DNA of 46,471 nucleotides, taken from Candidatus Harrysmithiimonas galli. GTDB taxonomy: Bacteria; Bacillota; Bacilli; CAJFEE01. The stretch spans positions 1-46,471 of the forward strand of contig CAJFEE010000021.1 in assembly GCA_904373265.1 (NCBI GenBank), read 5' to 3'. A program made the translations under genes and the position numbers. Below the pieces are notes generated by a model that had not been told where the DNA came from, ran no database searches, and was given only the letters and a program-made list of their open reading frames with translations. The first letter of the stretch is position 1. The number at the start of each line of letters is the position of its first letter. Positions 16,911-24,055 of the stretch are shown here, piece after piece.

Positions 16911-18029
16911 ATGAAGAAAAAATTATATTATACACTTGCATGTACCGTGATGTCTACAGCATTTTTAACAGCATGTGGTACAGAAGATGGCACAAGTGAC
17001 AATGTCAAAGAAAAAGCTGAAACAAAAACCGTAACAGATCAATTGGATAGAAAGGTTGAGATTTCATCAGAAGTATCACGCGTCGTAACAGGTAGTATTT
17101 TGCCATTTTACTCAACATGGTTTGTCGCAACAAACTCAACCAAGGAGCTTGTTGGTATGCATCCTGAATCTGCAAGTGCTGCCCGGAATTCTGTCTTGGC
17201 TTCCATTTCACCAGAGGTATTAAATGCAAGTACGGATTTTTTACAAAATGGGGAAGTCAATATTGAAGAATTATTAAAGTTAGAACCAGATGTATATTTT
17301 GAATCTTCTGCAGATCAAACTACACTGGATAAGTTAACTGAGGCTGGGATTCCTACGGTTGCTATTAAGGCAAGGGATGCTGCAGAGGCAGAGCCGCTTG
17401 CGACCTTTAACAGTTGGCTTGAAGTGCTAAGACAAATTTCCAGTACCGATGAACGCGTCAATATGTTTTTGGAAAAAGGTAAGACCGTTCAAGCAGAACT
17501 AGATGTAAAGCTGAAACAATTAACAGAAAATGATAAGCCACGAGTGATGTTCTTATTCAGACATACAGATAACAGTATTACAGTCGCAGGTTCCAACTTT
17601 TTCAGTAGCCAATGGTTGGCTGCAACAGGTGCCATTAATGTCGCTGCAGAAATTGATGGAACAAAGGAAGTCAATATGGAGCAAATTTATCAGTGGGATC
17701 CTGATATTATTTATATTACAAATTTCACAAGTACACAGCCGGAGGATTTAAAAGAAAATAAAGTCACAGGGCAAGACTGGACTCAATTAACAGCTGTACA
17801 AGAAGGAAAGGTTTATAAAATCCCACTTGGAATCTATCGATGGTTCCCACCAAGTGGAGATGCTCCACTCATGCTAAAATGGCTGGCACAAAACAATCAT
17901 CCAGATTTGTTTACTTATGATATGAAAGAAGAAATCAAGCAATACTATCAAGAATTTTATAATTATACATTAACAGATGAAGAAGTGGAGAAAATTTTGC
18001 ACCCATCATCTGATGCGGCGATCCAATAA
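16911..18029 (+). CDS. Iron-chelate ABC transporter substrate-binding lipoprotein
   Basis: A 372-residue lipoprotein. A signal peptide ends in the lipobox LTAC with C22 as the lipidated cysteine, followed by an acidic linker. The mature part is a class III (Peripla_BP_2, BtuF/FecB-type) binding protein: a first lobe beginning KTVTDQLDRKVEISSEVSRV, VNIEELLKLEPDVYF, a long connecting helix, and a second lobe with VMFLFRHTDNSITVAGSNFF and EQIYQWDPDIIYI. AGGGGAG lies five to six bases before ATG 16911; the frame stays open to 16857 without a ribosome-binding site. Substrate is inferred as a siderophore or other ferric complex because of the Fur box and permease type; cobalamin or haem cannot be excluded. 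Confidence 0.9.
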   Translation: MKKKLYYTLACTVMSTAFLTACGTEDGTSDNVKEKAETKTVTDQLDRKVEISSEVSRVVTGSILPFYSTWFVATNSTKELVGMHPESASAARNSVLASISPEVLNASTDFLQNGEVNIEELLKLEPDVYFESSADQTTLDKLTEAGIPTVAIKARDAAEAEPLATFNSWLEVLRQISSTDERVNMFLEKGKTVQAELDVKLKQLTENDKPRVMFLFRHTDNSITVAGSNFFSSQWLAATGAINVAAEIDGTKEVNMEQIYQWDPDIIYITNFTSTQPEDLKENKVTGQDWTQLTAVQEGKVYKIPLGIYRWFPPSGDAPLMLKWLAQNNHPDLFTYDMKEEIKQYYQEFYNYTLTDEEVEKILHPSSDAAIQ

Positions 18030-18046
18030 GGAGAAATCACGAGAAA

Positions 18047-19054
18047 ATGAAAAAAAAATGGATTATTCTCTTATGGCTTCTTCCAGTGGTGCTTGCATTT
18101 TGCTCATTTTGTATTGGGAGATTTGAAATCACCATTGTAGATACGATAAAAATTTTGGCTTCTTCATTTTTACCATTTGACATTGAACAAACATGGACAA
18201 CCATGCAGGAGACGGTCGTTTTGCAAATTCGTCTACCTAGGATTATTCTGGCCTTACTAATTGGGGGTGGCTTGGCCATTTCTGGTGCGGCTTTTCAAGG
18301 AATGTTTGGCAACCCTTTGGTCAGTCCAGATATTCTCGGTGTATCCGCAGGTGCTGGATTTGGTGCCTCCCTTGCTATTTTATTATTTGGTCAAGGTTTT
18401 TTTGTTCAAATCATTGCATTAATGATGGGAATTGGAGCGATACTTCTTACCTATTTAATCAGTGGAGTCAAAAAAAATGCACCAATCGTGATGCTTGTTT
18501 TGGCAGGTGTAGTCACATCTGCACTTTTTCAAGCATTAATTTCGTTAACCAAATTTGTGGCAGATCCAGATGAAAAGCTTCCAGCCATTACCTATTGGTT
18601 AATGGGAAGTCTTGGTACAGCTAGTTATCGTGACATATATTTGGCAGCCCCGCTTATTTTAATCGGAATGATAATCTTGTATCTGCTTCGTTGGAGAATT
18701 AATTTGCTCACTTTGCCAGAGGATGAAGCAAAATCAATGGGTATTTCGGTTACAAGATTAAAATGGCTGGTTATTTTTTCTGCTACCTTAATTACGGCTG
18801 CTTCTGTAGCTGTAGCTGGGATTATTGGATGGGTTGGACTGATTATTCCGCATGTGGCGCGTATGATTGTGGGAAATAATAATCAATTTGTATTTCCGGT
18901 CTCCATCTCTATCGGTGCAGCATATCTTTTGTTTATTGACAATTTGGCACGGTCTGTCACATCTGTAGAAATTCCATTGTCCATTTTGACGGCCATTATC
19001 GGCGCACCCTTTTTTGCTTTCCTGCTTCATAGAACAAAAGGAGGATGGTCATGA
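18047..19054 (+). CDS. FecCD-family iron-chelate ABC transporter permease
   Basis: A 335-residue integral membrane protein of the BtuC/FecCD family with about ten membrane segments. Typical motifs are RLPRIILALLIGGGLAISGA, FQGMFGNPLVSPDILGVSAG near residues 75-95, LPEDEAKSMGIS before the coupling helix, and GIIGWVGLIIPHVARMIVG, the conserved ATPase-contact region. It begins 17 bases after the lipoprotein stop and overlaps the ATPase gene by four bases. Only one permease gene is present, so a homodimer is expected. Confidence 0.95.
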   Translation: MKKKWIILLWLLPVVLAFCSFCIGRFEITIVDTIKILASSFLPFDIEQTWTTMQETVVLQIRLPRIILALLIGGGLAISGAAFQGMFGNPLVSPDILGVSAGAGFGASLAILLFGQGFFVQIIALMMGIGAILLTYLISGVKKNAPIVMLVLAGVVTSALFQALISLTKFVADPDEKLPAITYWLMGSLGTASYRDIYLAAPLILIGMIILYLLRWRINLLTLPEDEAKSMGISVTRLKWLVIFSATLITAASVAVAGIIGWVGLIIPHVARMIVGNNNQFVFPVSISIGAAYLLFIDNLARSVTSVEIPLSILTAIIGAPFFAFLLHRTKGGWS

Positions 19055-19917
19055 ATATCACTGTAGAAAATGGAAACTTCAGCTATTCCAAAAAGAAAGA
19101 CAACGTATCTTTTCTTTATAAGGATGATATTAACTTTACATTAAATCAAGGAGAAATTTTAACCGTTTTGGGTCCGAATGGAGCGGGTAAAACTACGCTG
19201 TTAAAGTGCGTAGTTGGGCTTTTACGTTGGAAAAAAGGAAAAACTTTGGTTGATGGAGTGGATTTAATGACCGTTTCGTATAAAGATTTATGGCGGCGAA
19301 TTGGCTATGTTCCGCAAGCACATAAAATGGTGTTTGGTTTTACAGTAGAGGAATTGGTTGTTATGGGGCGTGCACCCTATATCAGTACATTGCGTCAACC
19401 ATCTAAAGAAGACAGACAAAAAGCGATGGAGGCACTTGAAACTGTTGGGATTGCACATTTGGCGCAAAAATCCTGCAATGAAATTAGTGGGGGAGAACGG
19501 CAACTGGCATTGATTGCTCGAACTTTGGTTTCAAATCCAGAGTTGTTGATTTTAGATGAGCCAGAGTCACATTTGGATGTACAAAAGCAAATTGTCATTT
19601 TACAAATTTTGAAGCGTTTAGCGAAAGAATATGGGATTGCTTGTATGATTAATACCCATTATCCGAATCATGCATTTTATTTGGCAGATCAAGTATTGAT
19701 TACAGCAAAAGATTTCCCGATGTTCATTGGAAATGTACAGGAGGCCATTACAGAAGAACGGATGCGTGCTTATTTTGGCATTGAGTTAAAAAAGGTTACT
19801 TACTCTGAAGCAAATTATTGTATTGAAACAATGATTCCGAAGGATTTAGGCATTGAGCCGACCTGTTCAGTTCATTGTTTTCGGAAGACGGATAGTCTTG
19901 CATCTGTAAACGAATAG
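19051..19917 (+). CDS. Iron-chelate ABC transporter ATP-binding protein
   Basis: A 288-residue FepC/BtuD-type ATPase. Walker A is GPNGAGKTTLLK, the Q-loop follows at YVPQAHKM, the signature is ISGGERQLALIARTL, Walker B is LLILDEPESHLDVQ, and the H-loop histidine is in MINTHYPNHAFYLADQ. ATG 19051 is preferred because AAAGGAGG then sits five bases upstream; the in-frame ATG 19045 is too close to it. It completes the binding protein-permease-ATPase set. The C-terminus has several cysteines in a short tail (PTCSVHCF), which is not usual for the family and may be worth noting in an iron system. Confidence 0.95.
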   Translation: MNITVENGNFSYSKKKDNVSFLYKDDINFTLNQGEILTVLGPNGAGKTTLLKCVVGLLRWKKGKTLVDGVDLMTVSYKDLWRRIGYVPQAHKMVFGFTVEELVVMGRAPYISTLRQPSKEDRQKAMEALETVGIAHLAQKSCNEISGGERQLALIARTLVSNPELLILDEPESHLDVQKQIVILQILKRLAKEYGIACMINTHYPNHAFYLADQVLITAKDFPMFIGNVQEAITEERMRAYFGIELKKVTYSEANYCIETMIPKDLGIEPTCSVHCFRKTDSLASVNE

Positions 19918-20145
19918 AAGATATATTTTTTATAATCATAAAACGTTTTTTATGATCTCAAAAAATTGTTGTACCAAGCAGTTTATGATTTTTATGAGAT
20001 AGATTTCTTTGCATTTTTCCATGGAAATATAAGAAAAACATGGACCATATAGGAATGAAAGAATGTATGGATGGCTTGAATAATAAAATTTAAAAGTTAC
20101 ATACATATAATTCATTGATCATAATATCACTTGTTTTGCTTATTG

Positions 20146-20178
20146 AACAAATTTTCCTTTTTGTTCAGTGTTTTTTAA
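20146..20178 (+). terminator. Probable terminator of the iron-uptake operon
   Basis: TGAACAAA pairs with TTTGTTCA, then GTG and TTTTTT. It lies 229 bases after the ATPase stop. Confidence 0.5.
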
Positions 20179-20248
20179 AATGGTGCAGGTTTTCATTAAG
20201 CAGAAGTCATGGGAAGATTGGAATTGCTTGTTTAAGACAGTCTAGATC

Positions 20249-20299
20249 AAAAAATCACAAGAAATGAACCGAATGAAAACGGTTGTCTTGTGATTTTTT
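20249..20299. terminator. Strong hairpin terminator with no obvious gene of its own
   Basis: AAAAAATCACAAGA (20249-20262) pairs perfectly with TCTTGTGATTTTTT (20286-20299), with an inner AACCG/CGGTT stem. A-rich and T-rich flanks make it bidirectional. It may back up the previous terminator or end a short untranslated transcript. Confidence 0.75.
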
Positions 20300-20498
20300 G
20301 CTTTGATTTTGGAGTAGAAAGTATAAAATTTGTATATGGTATGTGGATGCTACAGGATTTTTATCAGATAAAAAGTATGAAATGGCATTTGCATATCAAT
20401 CTGTTTGTTTATTTTATTTTTTGTTTTGTTTATAAGTTTTTTTGATTTCAGTGGTTTTGGAAGTTGTTTCAAAGCGACTGTTTTTTTGTTTTCGATAC

Positions 20499-20527
20499 GC
20501 ATAAGTTAAGCAAAATCTTCATAAATT
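20499..20527 (+). promoter_or_regulatory. Candidate SigE promoter of spoIIID
   Basis: GCATAAG (20499-20505), 14 bases, then CATAAATT (20520-20527) fit the SigE pattern (KMATATT, 14-15 bases, CATACANT) at most positions. spoIIID is a known SigE target in Bacillus. It would give a leader of about 165 bases. Confidence 0.4.
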
Positions 20528-20663
20528 GTTACAAACCTGACAAGGGATTGTGTGAGGTGAGAAATCGTATCAAAGCATGCCAATGATTTGTTGCGAGCGC
20601 CCCAATTTTTTTGAAGAAAAGTAACGTAAAAAGCATCCGGGAACAACTCAACGAGTCTCATTT

Positions 20664-20691
20664 CGCGCTCCTCAACAGAAATTAGGAGGCG
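20664..20691 (+). promoter_or_regulatory. Hairpin that pairs with the spoIIID Shine-Dalgarno
   Basis: CGC-CTCCT (20664-20672, one bulged G) can pair with AGGAGGCG (20684-20691) around an 11-base loop. The right arm is the ribosome-binding site for the TTG start at 20698. GC-rich pairing is notable in this AT-rich DNA. Confidence 0.45.
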
Positions 20692-20697
20692 AGGATA

Positions 20698-20958
20698 TTG
20701 CATGATTATATTAAAGAACGAACGTTAAAAATTGCACATTATATTTTAGAAACAAGAAAAACGGTTCGTGTCATTGCAAAAGAGTTTGGCGTATCGAAAT
20801 CTACGGTTCATAAAGATCTGACGGAACGACTACCAGACATCAACCCGGAGTTGGCAAATGCTGTGCAGGAAATCCTTGACTATCATAAGTCCATTCGTCA
20901 TCTGCGCGGTGGAGAGGCAACCAAGCAAAAATATCGTAAAGAAGAAGCCAACGTATAA
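20698..20958 (+). CDS. spoIIID: Sporulation transcription factor SpoIIID
   Basis: An 86-residue DNA-binding protein that activates or represses mother-cell genes after SigE. It begins (TTG) MHDYIKERTLKIAHYILETR. The helix-turn-helix is TVRVIAKEFGVSKSTVHKDL at residues about 23-42, followed by TERLPDINPEL and the basic C-terminal region YHKSIRHLRGGEATKQKYRK, which in Bacillus contacts the minor groove. AGGAGG sits eight bases before TTG 20698; the ATG at 20702 is out of frame. It is monocistronic, with its own terminator and a structured leader. Confidence 0.96.
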   Translation: MHDYIKERTLKIAHYILETRKTVRVIAKEFGVSKSTVHKDLTERLPDINPELANAVQEILDYHKSIRHLRGGEATKQKYRKEEANV

Positions 20959-21010
20959 AACAAAATTTCCTCTCTTAATTAGGAATGCATATGGGGATTT
21001 CAAAATGAGC

Positions 21011-21044
21011 TAAAAGCCGATTACATACAAGTAGTCGGTTTTTT
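21011..21044 (+). terminator. Terminator of spoIIID
   Basis: AAAAGCCGATTAC pairs with GTAGTCGGTTTTTT (G-T pairs allowed) around a 6-base loop, with a T-run. Confidence 0.8.
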
Positions 21045-21930
21045 GCTTAATAAAAGGAATATAAAGTTTATGATCTGCGAATATAACTGAGAATGGATAA
21101 AGTAGGCAAAAAACTTTTTCAGCTCGATTTTGCTCCATTTGACTGCATAAGGTGATACTTCATTCAAATAGATACAGAGTAGGGAAATAAAGTAAAGAAA
21201 AGTGATGAGGTGTCTTATCCATTTATCTCTATCAGAAACATCAAAGAAAGCCAATTTAAAGTCTTCTATCATTTATAATCAATCCATGGTGTATTTTGCT
21301 GCATCTCATATTTTACAGGATTGCAGGCTCTCTGAAGAGACAGTGCGTGAGGCATTGATTTGCCTTGTAAACCATTTTCATGAAATTGGTAAGATGAATG
21401 GTCTTTTAAATAAAACATTTTGTAGTTATGGCATTTGGAAACATTGCTTTAACCATAATAAGCCAGAGTTAAAGATTATAGCGATCAGTAGGTTTGGTTG
21501 TTTACTTAAGGGTTTATAGTATTGGATCAGGTGTTTTGATGGATCTTATGAAAATCGTTCAGAATATGATAGAACGTCAATGTCTGTACTTGCAACGTTT
21601 TTTAGATCGGTATATACTAAGCTGTTTACTTCAAAGTTAACAATATGGTTTGCATAAAGTACATTTTTCAATGGATATATCCGATTATTTTCAATTTACT
21701 TTTACTGGGTTTAATATAAGTTTTTACTTCTATGGATATTTGTTTTGGGTCAATGTAAAATACAGATAGAATTTATATGCGTTGTAATATATCCTTTTTT
21801 ATGGTTTGATTTTAATGGATAAACGATGTTCCAAGGTTTATGGTGTGAAAAAGAGACGATCGCTATTTGGTGTGTCTGTTTTGATTGATGCATCTTTTCT
21901 ATATAGGTGGAAAATAGACCAAGAACAGGT
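21045..21930. other. Spacer between spoIIID and mbl, one doubtful ORF
   Basis: The only sizeable frame is 21202-21519 on the plus strand (105 codons, containing MVYFAASHILQDCRLSEETV and REALICLVNHFHEIGKMNGL). It has no Shine-Dalgarno before GTG 21202 or ATG 21205, and I do not recognise it. It may be a remnant. The rest shows no gene. Confidence 0.4.
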
Positions 21931-22052
21931 AAAAATCCCGTGAGGCAAATTCACGGGAGTAAGGTAAAAGATAGACGAGTTTGGGTGAACTCGTATGATT
22001 GGGAGAATAAGATCAACTTACTTGACTGGTAGATCAAATAAGTTTTCACTTT
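21931..22052 (-). ncRNA. Candidate small RNA, about 120 nt, upstream of mbl
   Basis: On the minus strand three hairpins follow one another. The first is a 10-bp stem (ACTTATTTGA/TCAAGTAAGT, 22016-22043). The second is a perfect 7-bp stem ACGAGTT/AACTCGT with loop CACCCA (21975-21994). The third is a 7-bp GC-rich stem CCCGTGA/TCACGGG (21937-21957) followed by ATTTTT, a Rho-independent terminator on this strand only. A promoter-like pair lies just upstream. Single-stranded C-rich stretches (TTCTCCCAATC, loop CACCCA) could pair with Shine-Dalgarno sequences. No ORF fits inside. Existence and boundaries are inferred from structure. Confidence 0.5.
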
Positions 22053-22058
22053 AGGTTG

Positions 22059-22087
22059 TATCTATAATATAATCCGTAATTATGCAA
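22059..22087 (-). promoter_or_regulatory. Candidate promoter of the small RNA
   Basis: On the minus strand TTGCAT (22087-22082), 17 bases, TAGATA (22064-22059). Confidence 0.4.
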
Positions 22088-22331
22088 AAAATATGAACTT
22101 CACATTAAGGTTTGGCAACATTTGTAGACTTGTCAATGCTCTTCATGAGGTAGGAACAAATCGGCAAGGCATAAATTTTCTTCATCTTTATAGTTCACTT
22201 GATCTTATGGATAATAAAGGAAGGCATATAAATTCATTTACTTTATAAACATGGGTATGTTAATATATAGTGATGTAATGTAGATAAATTTATGTATATG
22301 ATATAGACAAAAATGAGGGGGATTTTTTTTC

Positions 22332-23330
22332 ATGTTTTCTAAAGATATCGGCATTGACTTGGGCACAGCCAATGTATTAATCCATGTAAAAGGCAAAGGT
22401 ATTGTATTAAATGAGCCTTCTGTTGTTGCTTTGGATCGTAGCAATGGTAGAGTATTGGCTGTGGGTGAGGAAGCACGTCGTATGATCGGTCGTACACCAG
22501 GTAATATTGCAGCCATTCGTCCGCTAAAAGATGGAGTAATTGCAGATTTTGATGTGACAGAACAGATGCTTAGATCATTTATCAATAAATTAAATGTAAA
22601 GGGCTTTTTATCTAAGCCGCGAATTTTGATTTGTTGCCCAACAAATATCACCTCAGTTGAAAAGAAAGCCATTCGGGAAGCAGCAGAAAAAAGCGGTGGA
22701 AAAACAGTTTATTTAGAAGAAGAGCCAAAGGTGGCAGCAGTTGGAGCTGGGATGGATATTTATCAGCCTTATGGGAATATGGTGATTGATATTGGTGGTG
22801 GTACAACGGATGTTGCAGTTATTTCCATGGGCGATATTGTGACAAGTTGCTCTGTAAAAATGGCTGGTGATAAATTCGATAACGAAATTTTAAATTATAT
22901 TAAACGGGAATATAAATTGTTGATCGGGGAAAGAACTGCGGAGGATATCAAGGTGAACGTTGGAACTGTTTTTGAACATAGTCGGCATGATACAATGGAA
23001 ATTCGTGGACGTGATCTGGTGACTGGGCTACCAAGAACAATTACCATTTCTTCAGAAGAAATTGAGCATGCGTTGCGTGAGCCGATTAACAGTATTGTTC
23101 AAGCCGCGAAATCTGTTCTTGAGCAAACACCACCAGAGTTGTCAGCGGATATTATTGACCGTGGTATTTTCCTAACCGGTGGAGGTGCTTTACTTCATGG
23201 TTTGGATACATTAATGATGGAACAATTAAAAGTCCCTGTATTTGTTGCAGAGGATCCGATGCGCTGTGTGGCAATTGGTACTGGCATTATGTTGGATAAT
23301 ATCGACCGGACACGCATGCGTTCCAAATAA
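22332..23330 (+). CDS. mbl: MreB-like cell-shape protein Mbl
   Basis: A 332-residue bacterial actin homologue that guides lateral-wall synthesis at the membrane. The actin-type ATP site is visible: phosphate 1 DIGIDLGTANVLIHVKGKGI, LEEEPKVAAVGAGM, phosphate 2 VIDIGGGTTDVAVISMGDIV, and adenosine motif FLTGGGALLHGLD. The N-terminus MFSKDIGIDLGTANVLIHVK and INKLNVKGFLSKPR match Mbl rather than MreB of Bacillus, as does the position after spoIIID. GAGGGGGA lies upstream of ATG 22332 with a T8 spacer. Confidence 0.93.
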   Translation: MFSKDIGIDLGTANVLIHVKGKGIVLNEPSVVALDRSNGRVLAVGEEARRMIGRTPGNIAAIRPLKDGVIADFDVTEQMLRSFINKLNVKGFLSKPRILICCPTNITSVEKKAIREAAEKSGGKTVYLEEEPKVAAVGAGMDIYQPYGNMVIDIGGGTTDVAVISMGDIVTSCSVKMAGDKFDNEILNYIKREYKLLIGERTAEDIKVNVGTVFEHSRHDTMEIRGRDLVTGLPRTITISSEEIEHALREPINSIVQAAKSVLEQTPPELSADIIDRGIFLTGGGALLHGLDTLMMEQLKVPVFVAEDPMRCVAIGTGIMLDNIDRTRMRSK

Positions 23331-23337
23331 TTGAGGG

Positions 23338-23383
23338 ACTCGTCTTTTTGGAAGCTTTCAGTAACCAAGGACGGGTTTTTTTT
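23338..23383 (+). terminator. Terminator of mbl
   Basis: ACTCGTC pairs with GACGGGT across a loop with inner GG/CC pairing, followed by eight T. Confidence 0.7.
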
Positions 23384-23444
23384 GCATATTCCTCTTTTTG
23401 TTTGCATATAAGTGAGTATATCTGTCAAAAAAAGAGGTGTTGGT

Positions 23445-23876
23445 GTGAAATATGTGAAAGCGGCCGATGATAAAGATATTGGACAAGTCCAAGCATTTTA
23501 TCGGCAAGGAAAATTGGAAGTAGAAGTCCAACAGGATGAAATGCGAAATAAATTTTTGTTAATTGATGATAAGAGCGTGTTGTACGGGGTTATGGGGTAT
23601 GAAGGTAAGGGTGTGCATGCTTTATTAAAAGAGTGTATCATTTCTCCTGAAGTACATTCCGTTGAATTGTATGCGTATTTTCAGGGTGTAATTGGTTATT
23701 TAAAGCAAAAAGGTTTTGAACAAATTTATATTTATACACCGCATCCCAATATGCAGACACTTTTTCAACAGTTGGATTTCCAGATAGTTGAGAAAGAGAT
23801 TCGAGCCTGTACAGCAAATTTTTGGAAAACTAAGCTAGATATTCATGCAGAAGGTATATGGTTTATTTGTGGATAA
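23445..23876 (+). CDS. GNAT-like acetyltransferase domain protein, weak match
   Basis: A 143-residue protein. It starts MKYVKAADDKDIGQVQAFYR, typical of a GNAT N-terminal strand and helix, then a strand pair (FLLIDDKSVLYGVMGYEGKG), a helix with VIGYLKQKGFEQIYIYTP and a late NMQTLFQQLDFQIVEKEIR like the GNAT C-terminal helix and strand. The acetyl-CoA loop (Q/R-xx-G-x-G/A) is not clear, so catalytic activity is uncertain. GTG 23445 is chosen because AGAGGTG is five bases upstream; the frame is open to 23412. Its last codons overlap the first DnaA box of the cluster. Confidence 0.6.
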   Translation: MKYVKAADDKDIGQVQAFYRQGKLEVEVQQDEMRNKFLLIDDKSVLYGVMGYEGKGVHALLKECIISPEVHSVELYAYFQGVIGYLKQKGFEQIYIYTPHPNMQTLFQQLDFQIVEKEIRACTANFWKTKLDIHAEGIWFICG

Positions 23877-24055
23877 AAAGTTGTATTTATCCACATTTTT
23901 ACAGAAGTTATTCACAAATTGTGTATAAATTACCAGTTTTTGTAGATTGAGTATGTGAAATGCTTGAAGTGAAACAAAGAAAAGAGGAAAAAAATGAAAC
24001 AGACAGAAGTAAGGATTGTGGAAAAATTATCCACAAATCAACAGACTTATCCACA
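23868..24055. promoter_or_regulatory. DnaA-box cluster at ywlC
   Basis: Perfect TTATCCACA boxes occur at 23887-23895, 24027-24035 and 24047-24055 on the plus strand and 23868-23876 on the minus strand. One-mismatch boxes occur at 23908-23916 (TTATTCACA), 23920-23928 (minus strand, TTATACACA) and 24018-24026 (minus strand, TTTTCCACA). Seven boxes in 188 bases is far more than chance for a 9-mer. The cluster spans the ywlC promoter region and its first codons. Confidence 0.8.

Larger units (their letters stand above)
19918..20498. other. Spacer after the iron island, two terminators, no gene
   Basis: No coding sequence is supported. The stretch holds an AT-rich palindrome around 19935-19956 (ATCATAAAA/TTTTATGAT, not followed by T) and the two terminator-like hairpins listed separately. 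Confidence 0.5.

Noticed and set aside
20506-20703. 65-codon minus-strand ORF opposite the spoIIID leader
   Set aside because: Protein-like composition but no ribosome-binding site; it would start inside the spoIIID start region. More likely a by-product of the structured leader.
23868-24055. Chromosomal origin at the DnaA-box cluster
   Set aside because: No dnaA, dnaN or rpmH nearby and no clear unwinding element; better seen as a secondary DnaA-binding site.
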